DNA of 64,000 nucleotides, taken from positions 34,014-98,013 of the forward strand of contig JAKSSP010000006.1 of assembly GCA_024403035.1 (NCBI GenBank), written 5' to 3'. The notes under the pieces are model-generated. The model was given only the letters and a program-made list of their open reading frames with translations. It did not search any database and had not been told where the DNA came from. Shown in pieces: positions 50,902-59,752 of this stretch; within the stretch, counting starts at the first letter, position 1; every line of letters starts with the position of its first letter. This stretch comes from Mogibacterium sp. Its GTDB lineage: Bacteria; Bacillota; Clostridia; Peptostreptococcales; Anaerovoracaceae. The translations under genes and the position numbers were made by a program.

Positions 50902-51480
50902 TCACATGCCCGTGATCTGTCTTACCCTGCGTGTGATCACAGTGGCAAGCCCAATCTTCACAGCGTCCGGGATCACATACGGGAATACGCACCAGCCAAG
51001 AGCAGTCATAAGGCCTACGCTCCCGGAATCCTTTGCATATACCACCATGACCCAAGCTGTTCCGAAGGCATAGCATGTGATGAGTCCTGCTATCATTGAC
51101 AGCACAAGAGTCTTTAAGTTTCTGCCAAGCAGATGCTCGATGAGCCACATCACCAGCGCGGAAAACAGGAATCCTATTATATAGCCTCCGGTCGCTCCGA
51201 ATAAGTGCCCTATGCCACCCGTGAATCCTGAAAATACAGGCAGCCCTACAGCTCCGAGCAAAAGGTATACCGATATCGCCAGAGTGCCTCTTCTGCCTCC
51301 CAAAAGGCCTACGCAGAGGAATACTCCGAAAGTCTGCATGGTGAATGGCACGGTTGCCGGGATAGATATCCACGAGCATATCACCATCATTGCCGTACAT
51401 ACTGCTATCATGGTGACATCCCTTGTATCCATTCTTCTTCCGGCTCCGTGCTCACTCACACCTGTGTCTCTTACTGACAT
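50902..51480 (-). CDS. bioY: Biotin transporter BioY
   Basis: A 192-residue six-helix S component of an ECF-type biotin importer. Characteristic segments are VPFTMQTFGVFLCVGLLGGRRGTLAISVYLLLGAVGLPVFSGFTGGIGHLFGATGGYIIGF. The start could be at 51480 or at the internal ATG for MDTRDVTM, which has GGAAGAAGA before it. No ECF ATPase is adjacent, so it would share a housekeeping energy module. Its place just downstream of the biotin-dependent decarboxylase genes links cofactor supply to demand. Confidence 0.9.
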   Translation of the reverse strand: MSVRDTGVSEHGAGRRMDTRDVTMIAVCTAMMVICSWISIPATVPFTMQTFGVFLCVGLLGGRRGTLAISVYLLLGAVGLPVFSGFTGGIGHLFGATGGYIIGFLFSALVMWLIEHLLGRNLKTLVLSMIAGLITCYAFGTAWVMVVYAKDSGSVGLMTALGWCVFPYVIPDAVKIGLATVITRRVRQITGM

Positions 51481-51593
51481 TTTGAATTGACCTTCTTTCA
51501 GAAACTGATTTTCAAAACCAACGCCCCGCCGATCAATTACACAACGACCAACGAGGCGTAAATGGCTTATTGGGTTCTAAGGCTTAAAGCTCA

Positions 51594-52176
51594 CTATTTT
51601 GCAGCTTCCCTGCCTTCTCTTCTTGTCTCGTAGTCGCTGATGATCATCGCGGCAGACAGGTCACCTACTACGTTGATTCCTGTACGTCCCATATCGAAGA
51701 TACGGTCAACTCCCGCGACAAGAGCGATACCTTCAACAGGCAGGCCTACCGACTGGAGTACCATTGCGAGGGATCCGAGCACCTCAGGTCCGTTTACGGC
51801 GACTACCGGTGTGATCAGACAGAATACCGCGATCGGAGTGACCTTGATGATTCCTCTCATGATCACCATGAATACTTCATAAGCGCTGTCGATCCATTCT
51901 TTGAAAGGCAGTCCCTTGTCACCGGCAATGATGATACCGAATCCGACGAAGAGTGCGATCACGACGACCTGCAGCATTGTGCTGTCTACCATAGGCTGGA
52001 ACAGGTTCGACGGGAAGATGTTCACGATGGTGTCCATGAACTTCGTCGGCTCAGCCGCCTCATATGCGAGGTCAGAAGTCTGCCGCGCCTGCCGCAAGGA
52101 AGATAAGTCCCGCTACGATACCAAGACCGAGAGCGATGAAGATCTGGATCGGCAGTGAGTTCTTGATTTTCTCCAT
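51594..52176 (-). pseudogene. Dicarboxylate/amino acid:cation symporter, multiply deleted
   Basis: Remnant of a DAACS (GltP-type) glutamate/aspartate symporter of normally about 400 residues. The original start at 52176 gives MEKIKNSLPIQIFIALGLGIVAGL and stops soon after. The frame then changes into a middle piece (FPSNLFQPMVDSTMLQVVVIALFVGFGI) and, after LGSLAMV, jumps directly to the C-terminal QSVGLPVEGIALVAGVDRIFDMGRTGINVVGD. At least two internal segments are missing, including the substrate-binding HP2 region. It lies between the aminotransferase and bioY, so the operon once included its own aspartate/glutamate importer. Confidence 0.82.
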
Positions 52177-52247
52177 AAAACACCTATTTCTATAGATTTA
52201 AAACAGAAACTATTACCAATGATCAGCGGATCCTCTGAAAGGTCCTG

Positions 52248-53465
52248 TTATTTAAGGAGTGCCGCTATGGCTTCTGCGCACTTCACGCACTTCTCTTTCG
52301 AGACCGATGCGATGGATACGCGGATTCCCTTTGCGAGCGCCAGGCAGAAGATGTCCTGCTCCTCGAGTTTTTTGCCGATTTCATCAGGGTTATCGCACGC
52401 GATGGTCACGAAGAATCCGGCTGTGAACGGAACGCACTTGACTCCATTGTCGTTAAGAGTCTTTTCGAAGATGCGTCCGCGCTCCAGCAGCATGTCGCGG
52501 TAGATCTTTCTCTCCTCATCGACCTTTGCCCTGAGCTCAGGATCGCTGTAGATCTTGCCCATGGTCACCATGGCCGAACGGTTGCAGTTTGACCATGTGG
52601 AACGGGCAGCGTACTCTGCCGCCCTCCTGAATTCCTCAACGACCTCCTCATTCTTTGACATGCAGACGATAGCTCCGAGTCTCATGCCGTATGCGGTGAG
52701 AGTCTTGGACGCGCTGTAGCCGAAGATAGTGAGCACGTGGTCTTTGAGTCCATCGAGCTTTGGTATGAACGCGCGCACCTCATCCTCTTCGCCTGCATAA
52801 TCGATGTAAGCGATGTCGAGGAAAAGCACCACATTGCATGTTGCCCTGTTGAGGACTGCGATCATCTTGTCCCAGTCATCAAGGCTGAGTGAGTAACCCG
52901 TAGGATTGTGCGCAGGCGTGTTGATAAGAAGCACAACCTGATCCTGAACAGCTGCGAGTTCGCCCAGCTGTTTTTCAAGGTCTTCCGCATCAAAGACACC
53001 GTCTTCGTTGAAGAACCTGAAGGTCTTGAATTTACGTCCCTGTGAAATGGCAATATTCTTGTAGTTTGCCCAGCACCAGTCATGTGTGAGCACGCTGTCG
53101 CCGTAGTTGGAGTAGTTCTGGATAACGCTTGTAAGGCTTCCGGTACCTCCCGGAGTCACGCATAAACGGACATGACCGGATGGACCGTAGTTGCCGAACA
53201 GCGCCTTGACCACAGCCTCCTTGAAGGCCGGCGTACCTGTGATAGGCGCGTATTCAGCGTAATCCGCAGGCGTGAGCGATCGTATGGCCTCTGTGACTGA
53301 AGACATTACTACAAGATCACCGTTGTCATCCAGCAAAGCTCCTACAGTAGCATTGACAACTGCGTCCTTGCCCTTTTTCGCGATAGCCGCCTTGGCGCCT
53401 CCGCTGAGAGCGAACACCTTATCCGCGACCGGGATGGTTCTTCCGTTTTCTTTTACAAAAAACAT
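52248..53465 (-). CDS. Aminotransferase, class I (aspartate/aromatic type)
   Basis: A 405-residue fold-type I transaminase, more distant from the other two aminotransferases in the window. It has GYSASKTLTAYGMRLGA with the PLP Lys, NTPAHNPTGYSL, LDIAYIDYAG with the Asp and the C-terminal GIRVSIASV Arg. The layout matches bacterial aspartate or aromatic aminotransferases (YITGTPAFKEAVVKALFG-like start). The ribosome site AAGGAGAGGGG is strong. It lies 18 bases after oadA and probably makes the oxo-acid (oxaloacetate or similar) that the decarboxylase uses. Confidence 0.82.
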   Translation of the reverse strand: MFFVKENGRTIPVADKVFALSGGAKAAIAKKGKDAVVNATVGALLDDNGDLVVMSSVTEAIRSLTPADYAEYAPITGTPAFKEAVVKALFGNYGPSGHVRLCVTPGGTGSLTSVIQNYSNYGDSVLTHDWCWANYKNIAISQGRKFKTFRFFNEDGVFDAEDLEKQLGELAAVQDQVVLLINTPAHNPTGYSLSLDDWDKMIAVLNRATCNVVLFLDIAYIDYAGEEDEVRAFIPKLDGLKDHVLTIFGYSASKTLTAYGMRLGAIVCMSKNEEVVEEFRRAAEYAARSTWSNCNRSAMVTMGKIYSDPELRAKVDEERKIYRDMLLERGRIFEKTLNDNGVKCVPFTAGFFVTIACDNPDEIGKKLEEQDIFCLALAKGIRVSIASVSKEKCVKCAEAIAALLK

Positions 53466-53483
53466 TTCCCCTCTCCTTCGCTG

Positions 53484-54881
53484 TTATACAGGATATGCCT
53501 TGTTCTTCATGTCCATGGAGCCGGGATCCACCTTGCTGCGGAGGGCCGCTCTTCTCTTGAAATAGTCGAGAGCGACCTGTCCGAACAGAGCGTATGTCAG
53601 AACGTCTTCATCCTGCTCCTTGTAATCGCCTACCTCTGCCGTGAGCTTCTCGAGTTCAGGCTCAAGAAGGTCTGCAGGACGGCATGTGATCCTCTCGCTC
53701 TGATCGATCTTGGCAAGGACATCAGGATTCATAGGCATAGGTGTTTCACCGTATTTGCCCTTGAGAATCTCCTGAGTCTCCTTGGACAGCACCTTGTATC
53801 TCTCACCCATCAGGACGTTGAGTACAGCCTGTGTACCAACGATCTGCGATGACGGTGTTACCAGAGGCGGCATTCCGAGGTCATTCCTTACACGAGGAAC
53901 TTCCTGAAGCACTTCAAGATACTTGTCTTCCGCATTCTGATCTTTCAGCTGCGATACCAGGTTCGAGAGCATTCCGCCAGGAACCTGATAGATAAGTGTC
54001 TTGATGTCCGTGCCCAGCACCTTGGTATTCATGAGACCGCTCTTGAGATCCTTGTCTCTGATGGTCTGGAAGTGAGCAGCGATCTTCTCGAGCTTGCCGA
54101 TATCGAGGCCCGTATCAAACTCAGTGCCTCTGAACGTCTCTACCATTACCTCTGTTGACGGCTGGCTCGTACCGCCGGAGAACGGCGATATAGCTGTATC
54201 GATGATGTCCACACCGTTCAGGGCCGCCACGTAATAAGTGATAGGAGCTACGCCGCTGGTGCAGTGAGTGTGCAACTGGATAGGAATATCCACTGTCTCC
54301 TTGAGCATCTTGATCATCTCACCTGCGGCTGTCGGAACCATGAGGCCCGCCATATCCTTGATGCAGATCGAATCTGCGCCGAGTTCCTGGATACGAAGAG
54401 CGCGGCCCTTCCAGTATTCAGGTGTGTACGGCTCGCCGATCGTATAGGACATCGCTACCTGAGCGTGAGCGCCGTATTCCTTGGTCGCCTTGACTGCCGT
54501 CTCAACGTTACGAAGGTCGTTCAGCGCGTCGAATATCCTGATCCTGTCGATACCGTTGTCTATCGACTTCTTGACGAAATAGTCAACTACGTCATCCGAA
54601 TAGTGTCTGTAGCCGAGAAGGTTCTGGCCTCTGAGCAGCATCTGGAGCTGCGTGTTAGGCATAGCGGCACGAAGCTTTCTCAGTCTTTCCCATGGATCCT
54701 CATCGAGGAATCTTATGCATGAGTCGAAAGTAGCTCCGCCCCAGCACTCGATGGCTTCATAGCCTACCTGGTCCATCAGAGCCAGCGCCGGTTCCATGTC
54801 TTCGAATGGCATCCTAGTAGCTATCAGTGACTGCTGACCGTCTCTGATAGCAGTTTCCATTATTCTAATTTTCTTTCCCAT
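53484..54881 (-). CDS. oadA: Oxaloacetate decarboxylase alpha / transcarboxylase 5S-type subunit
   Basis: A 465-residue carboxyltransferase that moves CO2 between oxaloacetate/pyruvate and biotin. The TIM-barrel begins METAIRDGQQSLIATRMPFEDM (Asp and Gln contacts). The carbamylated Lys is in SICIKDMAGLM, the metal ligands in IQLHTHCTSG, and GTSQPSTE follows. It ends before any biotinyl domain, which is encoded separately at 56034-56399. The length fits the 5S subunit of transcarboxylase or an OadA without its biotin domain. Neighbours are oadB upstream and an aminotransferase downstream. Confidence 0.88.
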   Translation of the reverse strand: MGKKIRIMETAIRDGQQSLIATRMPFEDMEPALALMDQVGYEAIECWGGATFDSCIRFLDEDPWERLRKLRAAMPNTQLQMLLRGQNLLGYRHYSDDVVDYFVKKSIDNGIDRIRIFDALNDLRNVETAVKATKEYGAHAQVAMSYTIGEPYTPEYWKGRALRIQELGADSICIKDMAGLMVPTAAGEMIKMLKETVDIPIQLHTHCTSGVAPITYYVAALNGVDIIDTAISPFSGGTSQPSTEVMVETFRGTEFDTGLDIGKLEKIAAHFQTIRDKDLKSGLMNTKVLGTDIKTLIYQVPGGMLSNLVSQLKDQNAEDKYLEVLQEVPRVRNDLGMPPLVTPSSQIVGTQAVLNVLMGERYKVLSKETQEILKGKYGETPMPMNPDVLAKIDQSERITCRPADLLEPELEKLTAEVGDYKEQDEDVLTYALFGQVALDYFKRRAALRSKVDPGSMDMKNKAYPV

Positions 54882-54899
54882 TTTATTCCTCCATTGAAA

Positions 54900-56015
54900 T
54901 CAGACACCGAAGATCGCCATGAACGCTCCGGCAGCAACGGCTGTACCGATAACTCCGGCTACGTTAGGTCCCATTGCGTGCATGAGCAGGAAGTTCGTAG
55001 GATCGGCTTCAGCGCCGACCTTCTGCGAAACTCTCGCTGCCATAGGTACCGCGGATACTCCGGCGGAACCGATGAGCGGGTTGATCTTTCCGCCTGTAAG
55101 CTTGCACATCAGCTTGCCGAAGAGCACTCCGGCGGCTGTTCCGAAGGCGAAAGCTATCAGGCCGAGAACAACGATCTTGATGGTAGTCCACTTAAGGAAT
55201 GCTTCCGCGCTGGTTGTTGCTCCGACGGAGGTTCCCAGGAAAATGACTACTATGTACATCAGCGCATTTGAAGCTGTTTCCTGAAGCTGGCGTACGACTC
55301 CGCTCTCGCGGAAGAGATTGCCGAGCATCAGCATTCCGATAAGAGGTGCCGTTGAAGGCAGGATCAGACATACGACGATCGTTACAACTATCGGGAACAG
55401 TATGCGCTCTCTCTTTGATACTTCTCTGAGCTGCTCCATCTTGATCTTGCGCTCCTCTTCAGTTGTGAGCGCTTTCATGATAGGCGGCTGAATAATTGGA
55501 ACAAGCGACATGTATGAATATGCCGCTACAGCTATAGGACCCATGAGTTCTCTCTGTCCCAGCTTCATTGCCAGGAAGATGGATGTAGGTCCGTCAGCTC
55601 CTCCGATGATGCTGACTGCGGCTGCCTGGGCTTCAGTGAATCCCATGAGCATGGCCAGCAGAAAAGCTCCGAATACTCCAAACTGCGCCGCGGCTCCGAG
55701 CAGGAAGCTCTTAGGATTCGCGATCAGCGGTCCGAAGTCCGTCAATGCTCCGACTCCCAGGAATATGAGAGACGGAAGGATCGTCCACTCGTCAAGCATG
55801 AAGAAGTAATGCAGCAATCCGCCTTCTTCCATGATCGGCGGGTACAGGTTTACAAGCAGCATGCCGAAAGATATCGGAAGGAGCAGGAGTGGCTCATATT
55901 CCTTGACGATGGCCAGATACAGCAGTCCGAGAGCAACTGCGCACATTATCGCGTTGCCGACGGTCAGGTTCATGAAGCCGGTCTGGTGAGCCAGGTTGAA
56001 TAAGGTATCTCCCAT
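54900..56015 (-). CDS. oadB: Sodium-pumping decarboxylase beta subunit
   Basis: A 371-residue membrane protein that decarboxylates carboxybiotin and pumps sodium outward. About nine to ten membrane segments are present. The ion-site motif [16 protein letters not shown] and the [19 protein letters not shown] region are the family hallmarks, and [22 protein letters not shown] ends the protein. The length is nearer GcdB/MmdB (about 375) than some longer OadB. The ribosome site GGGAGGT is strong. It belongs to the operon from 58059 downward. Confidence 0.93.
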   Translation of the reverse strand: MGDTLFNLAHQTGFMNLTVGNAIMCAVALGLLYLAIVKEYEPLLLLPISFGMLLVNLYPPIMEEGGLLHYFFMLDEWTILPSLIFLGVGALTDFGPLIANPKSFLLGAAAQFGVFGAFLLAMLMGFTEAQAAAVSIIGGADGPTSIFLAMKLGQRELMGPIAVAAYSYMSLVPIIQPPIMKALTTEEERKIKMEQLREVSKRERILFPIVVTIVVCLILPSTAPLIGMLMLGNLFRESGVVRQLQETASNALMYIVVIFLGTSVGATTSAEAFLKWTTIKIVVLGLIAFAFGTAAGVLFGKLMCKLTGGKINPLIGSAGVSAVPMAARVSQKVGAEADPTNFLLMHAMGPNVAGVIGTAVAAGAFMAIFGV

Positions 56016-56033
56016 TTTCTTACCTCCCGGGTA

Positions 56034-56399
56034 CTATTCTACATAAGCTACAGTCTGGCCTGATGTGGTGGCATCTCCTTCTGAAACGACGATCTTGCTG
56101 ACCGTGCCGTCCTTAGGCGAAACGACAGGGATCTCCATCTTCATGGCCTCAAGTACGATAACCGTGTCACCGCTCTTGACCTCCTGGCCTTCCTGCGCAA
56201 CGATCTTGAAGACCTTGCCTGCTGTACCGCATACTACCGGTTCGCCCTTTCCTTTTCCGCCGCCGGACTTGGCTGCGGCTTTCTTAGGCGCCGGCGCTGC
56301 AGCCGCCTTTGCCGGTGCTGCAGGAGATGCGCTTCCGTCTGCTCTTTCTATTTCAACTTCGAATTCTTCGCCGTTTACTCTTACGATGTATGTCTCCAT
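56034..56399 (-). CDS. Biotin carrier protein (biotinyl domain subunit)
   Basis: A 121-residue carrier. The N terminus (METYIVRVNGEEFEVEIE) is a short beta region, followed by an Ala/Pro/Lys-rich flexible linker (about 25-50) and the biotinyl domain (about 53-121) with the acceptor Lys in LEAMKMEIPV. It shuttles the carboxyl group between the carboxyltransferase subunits and the membrane beta subunit. Its first 19 bases overlap the end of the oadG gene. BirA would attach the biotin. Confidence 0.92.
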   Translation of the reverse strand: METYIVRVNGEEFEVEIERADGSASPAAPAKAAAAPAPKKAAAKSGGGKGKGEPVVCGTAGKVFKIVAQEGQEVKSGDTVIVLEAMKMEIPVVSPKDGTVSKIVVSEGDATTSGQTVAYVE

Positions 56400-56704
56400 G
56401 TTGCCCTCCGTACATTCCTGACGATGTAGTCTCCTTCTTCTACACCCTCTTCATCCTTTAATTGCTGGTGGATCGCTGCCATGATGGCGGCAACGACCTC
56501 AGGCCTGATTCCCTCAGGCTCTTCAGGCTCCACGGCTGTAGCAGCTGCTGCAGCTGCCGCGGCCTGGGCTGCCGGTTTTTTTGGTCCAAACGCTTTGCCC
56601 AGCAGCCATATGCATATCGAAATGAATATCAGTACACAGAATACCGTCCCCATTCCGATCAGCGTATATAACAGCGCTGTTATGAAAATCTGTCCTAAAT
56701 CCAT
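56381..56704 (-). CDS. OadG/delta-type membrane anchor subunit
   Basis: A 107-residue subunit with one N-terminal membrane helix (MDLGQIFITALLYTLIGMGTVFCVLIFISICIWLL), an Ala/Pro linker and a cytoplasmic tail with IRPEVVAAIMAAIHQQLKDEEG, the pattern seen in OadG and MmdD proteins. It assembles the complex and contacts the carboxyltransferase. The ribosome site AGGTAGGTGA precedes the ATG, 9 bases after the upstream gene. Confidence 0.85.
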   Translation of the reverse strand: MDLGQIFITALLYTLIGMGTVFCVLIFISICIWLLGKAFGPKKPAAQAAAAAAAATAVEPEEPEGIRPEVVAAIMAAIHQQLKDEEGVEEGDYIVRNVRRATWRHTS

Positions 56705-56712
56705 AACATCAC

Positions 56713-58059
56713 CTACCTGCTGTTAATGAACGTCTGAAGCGCTCCGATCAGATACTTTCTGGAGTCCTCAGGCGCGATCACCTTGTCTGCAAAACCGTGT
56801 CTTGCAAGAGCCACAGCGCTCGACTGAGTGTCGCGGAACTGCTGCTCGAGCTCTGATGACCACTTTCCGAAAATGACCTCTGTGGCCTGACGCGGCTCAA
56901 CGATACTTACGTTGGCGTTCTCCCACATGAATACATAGTCTGCGCCGATTCCCTTGGAGTTCATCATGCTGTATGCGCTTCCTACGATTGAGCCCGTTAC
57001 AAGGTTGATCTTAGGAACATCCGAAGCTGTCAGCGCCCTTACCATTCTCTCCGCGGCTCCAGGCAGGAACTTCTCAGTTGCCGAGTCCGTGTTGTAGCCG
57101 TCGGTATCCGTAATGGTCAGCAGCGGAATGTGGAATCTTGTGCAAAGCTCTATCATCTTTGCGGCTTTGTTGCAGCCCGCAGCGGTCAGACGCTTCTTGC
57201 CTTCATATTCATTGCAGGCTACCACTCCTACAGGCATTCCGCCGAGTCTGATGAACGCTGTGATCATGCTCTGGTCTACGTCGCTTCTGCACTCAATGAA
57301 GCTTCCGTCATCGGACAGCTCCGCGAGCATGCCTCTGGCGTCTCCGAGACAGTCCTCGATGCTGTCACAGCTGCGGTTCAGATCCGCATCGCTTACATCA
57401 ACGATATCAGGTGTGAACTTGCTGCTTGATGGCAGGATGTCCACTACGCGGCGGATATTATCTATGATCTCCGCCCACTCGAAAGTGCCGTCGTCAGTCG
57501 CTTCGACGTAAGGATTGTCGCCTATCGCGTTGGATACTACAGCCTGCGGATTGACGAATATGCTGCCCTTATCCTTCTCAATGTAGACGAAGTCAGCCAG
57601 CTGCGCCGCTATCGACATTCCTCCTCCGCACTGGCCTATGACAGCCACGATCTGAGGAATAAGTTTTGAGGCCTCTGTCTGCTTTCTGTAAAGCTTCGCG
57701 AACTGATACAGTCCGTCAAGGCCCTCTTCAATACGGAATCCCGCACAGTCAAGAAGTCCTATTACAGGAGCGTTTGCCTTGAGAGCATGCTCGTAAATAT
57801 CGACTATCTTGCGGCCGTGCTGTTCACCGAATGTGCCGCCCATCACTTCATTGTCCTGGGCGTAGACAAAAACAAGGCTTCCGTTTATCGTACCGTAACC
57901 GGTCACTACACCGTCCGACTCCAGAACGGAGTCCGGATGGTAGAACTCGGTATACCTGGCCGACACACGTTCGCCCATCTCCATGAAGCTGCCCGGATCC
58001 AGAAGTTCAATGACTTTGGAGATCACGGCAGTTCTTTCATCACTTGCAATTACCTTCAT
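56713..58059 (-). CDS. Acyl-CoA-type carboxyltransferase subunit, divergent
   Basis: A 448-residue protein of the crotonase-fold biotin-dependent carboxyltransferase group (MmdA, PccB, transcarboxylase 12S), usually about 510 residues. The two halves are visible: GGTFGEQHGRKIVDIYEHALKANAPVIGLLDCAGFRIEEGLD with IGQCGGGMSIAAQLADF, and GGMPVGVVACNEYEGKKRLTAAGCNKAAKMIELC with DGYNTDSATEKFLPGAAERM. The usual DSGGARIQEG is replaced by DCAGFRIEEG, so the acyl-CoA may differ. It is the first gene of the decarboxylase operon, with AGGGGGT as ribosome site. Methylmalonyl-CoA, glutaconyl-CoA or malonyl-CoA are candidate substrates. Confidence 0.82.
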   Translation of the reverse strand: MKVIASDERTAVISKVIELLDPGSFMEMGERVSARYTEFYHPDSVLESDGVVTGYGTINGSLVFVYAQDNEVMGGTFGEQHGRKIVDIYEHALKANAPVIGLLDCAGFRIEEGLDGLYQFAKLYRKQTEASKLIPQIVAVIGQCGGGMSIAAQLADFVYIEKDKGSIFVNPQAVVSNAIGDNPYVEATDDGTFEWAEIIDNIRRVVDILPSSSKFTPDIVDVSDADLNRSCDSIEDCLGDARGMLAELSDDGSFIECRSDVDQSMITAFIRLGGMPVGVVACNEYEGKKRLTAAGCNKAAKMIELCTRFHIPLLTITDTDGYNTDSATEKFLPGAAERMVRALTASDVPKINLVTGSIVGSAYSMMNSKGIGADYVFMWENANVSIVEPRQATEVIFGKWSSELEQQFRDTQSSAVALARHGFADKVIAPEDSRKYLIGALQTFINSR

Positions 58060-58132
58060 AAGTACCCCCTATGAGCTAATGACAATACCGTTAGTTGATT
58101 AAGAAAACGAAATTTCTACAAATATATTGTAC

Positions 58133-58167
58133 AAAAAACGCCTGTGTTTCTCAACACAATTGGCGTT
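58133..58167 (-). terminator. Terminator downstream of the DUF5662 gene
   Basis: AACGCC/GGCGTT outer stem with GTGTT/AACAC inside; followed by TTTTTTG on the minus strand. Confidence 0.75.
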
Positions 58168-58198
58168 CTAAAACAAAGGAAAACAATATTGAAAATAA

Positions 58199-58747
58199 CT
58201 ATTCCTTCAGCCAGTTGCGGACGTACGCAAACGCAGCGTCCTCCCCTTCATCCTTCAGCACTTTAAGCATCTTCTCCAGCTCCGCGGCGGTCTCCGGATG
58301 TATGACTTCGCCTATCCTGGTGCCCGTTCCTTTTTTGTAGTAATCGTAGGCCGAAGCGTCTGTGTACTTGTCGCCCATGTATATCCTGCACGCGGCGATG
58401 CGGTCGCAGAACATTTCCGCCACATAGCGTTTAGGCATTCTGTTTCCGCCAAAACCGACCTTGCCGTTCTCATCAAGCGTGTAGTCTATCCAGTATTCGA
58501 AGTGGTGCTTGTTGCGGCCTTTGTGGTGGAGCCATGCCATCGAGACGCCGGACTCCTCCCTCTCCTTGTTGTTAGGACTGCGGTTTCCCTGATAGTATCT
58601 GGCTCCGCGCCAGAACTCCACCGGAGAGTACTTTGTGAGATCATGCAAAAGCCCCTGCCTGTACAGGCCGAGCCTGAAGCAGTATGACCTCACAAGTCTC
58701 CTGTGTTCAGTGATCGTTTTAAAGTGTTCTACAGGATGCAATTTCAT
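58199..58747 (-). CDS. DUF5662 family protein
   Basis: A 182-residue soluble protein. It starts MKLHPVEHFKTITEHRRLVRSYCFRLGLYRQGLLHDLTKYSPVEF; the HD-like LLHDLTKYS and WLHHKGRNKHHFEYW give a cluster of His and Asp that could bind metal. DUF5662 has no known activity. I start it at 58747 because GGAGGCCTGCA precedes that ATG; it overlaps the stop of the membrane protein gene by 4 bases (ATGA), so the two are coupled. Confidence 0.8.
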   Translation of the reverse strand: MKLHPVEHFKTITEHRRLVRSYCFRLGLYRQGLLHDLTKYSPVEFWRGARYYQGNRSPNNKEREESGVSMAWLHHKGRNKHHFEYWIDYTLDENGKVGFGGNRMPKRYVAEMFCDRIAACRIYMGDKYTDASAYDYYKKGTGTRIGEVIHPETAAELEKMLKVLKDEGEDAAFAYVRNWLKE

Positions 58748-59352
58748 TGCAGGCCTCCATTGGTTTTTCTGTAGCTCAGCCATGCCAGAAGTATCGCGAG
58801 CGCGCCGCTTGGGATTATCATCATGCTGGTGGACGAGATGAGTCCCGGAACGAGTGTGAACAGGACGCACATCACCAGCAGCGGCGGCAGAGCGATGTCC
58901 AGACGACCGCGGTAATATTTGTAAGCCAGAGCTCCGAACAGAGCAGGCACTACATTGTCAAAAGCAGGCTGAAGTACCGGTGCCTGAAGTATAGGCTGCA
59001 GCGGTATGAGTATCATCACGCCTATGGCCAGGATCGTTATCGTCACAAGAGCGCTCACGGCGATCGAAATGGTCGATACGATCTCGTTTTCCGGAGTGCC
59101 GGCCTTCACCTCTACAAGGTCCCTTGAGTTGACCGCGCATGGCAGTTTCAGGTATATGATGTTTCCCGTTATGAAGCTCATGTAGCTTCCGCCCGCTCCC
59201 AGCATCGGGAAATAGATCAGGAATTCGGCAGCGCTGGATATCATCCATACCAGACCGATGGCAAGATACGCCCTTGAAACAGCTCCGAAGTCCGGCATTG
59301 CGCCATAACGCCATCCGATCACGAACGGCGCGCCAAGCAAAAGCACTGTCAT
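58744..59352 (-). CDS. Membrane protein with truncated N terminus
   Basis: A 202-residue protein with about five hydrophobic segments. Sequence in the same frame upstream of the ATG (QFEKYNQTTHRIGRLACALMT) looks coding and continues to a stop codon, so the present start is probably internal to an older, longer gene. The ATG overlaps the TGA of the preceding remnant by one base, which might still allow coupled translation. I do not recognise the family; it is a multi-pass integral membrane protein. Confidence 0.55.
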   Translation of the reverse strand: MTVLLLGAPFVIGWRYGAMPDFGAVSRAYLAIGLVWMISSAAEFLIYFPMLGAGGSYMSFITGNIIYLKLPCAVNSRDLVEVKAGTPENEIVSTISIAVSALVTITILAIGVMILIPLQPILQAPVLQPAFDNVVPALFGALAYKYYRGRLDIALPPLLVMCVLFTLVPGLISSTSMMIIPSGALAILLAWLSYRKTNGGLQ

Positions 59353-59725
59353 CAGCGCGCAGGCCAGCCTTCCGATGCGGTGAGTCGTCTGATTGTATTT
59401 TTCAAACTGAAGGTATTTCTGTTAGGAGAATAACCTCTGCCAATCGATCCGTACTTCTGCAGCTTTTCATTTACCTCGTCCGCGACAGGCTGAAGCGCCG
59501 GAGTAGTCGCGGCATTATCAAAGTTGGTCACCGCCTTCTTACTTCCGTTATCGAGCTCCATCTTTTCATCGATACCGACAACGTAGTTTCTGATGTTGTC
59601 CAGTGTATATCCGTCCCCTTCATCCGGAGCCGGCGCAGGTGTCTGCCCGCATGCGCTTATGAGACAGAGACATAAGCTCAGTATCATGAGCGTCAACAGA
59701 CCTTTTTACCCTTTTGTTTCCCCAT
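59352..59725 (-). pseudogene. Class-V aminotransferase lipoprotein, frameshifted and truncated
   Basis: From an ATG at 59725 (GGAGGG upstream) the frame gives MGKQKGK, then a one-base loss in an A5 run (plus-strand T at 59703-59707) shifts into GLLTLMILSLCLCLISAC, a good lipoprotein signal with lipobox ISAC. After a short linker comes IRNYVVGIDEKMELDNG and NFDNAATTPALQPVADEVNEKLQKYGSIGRGYS, the N terminus of a class-V (cysteine desulfurase-like) aminotransferase. It ends there, with some 400 residues including the PLP lysine missing, and joins the next gene. A TTG at 59696 could start a shorter product. Confidence 0.65.
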
Positions 59726-59752
59726 TTATCACTGCCCTCCTTCAGAATATTT

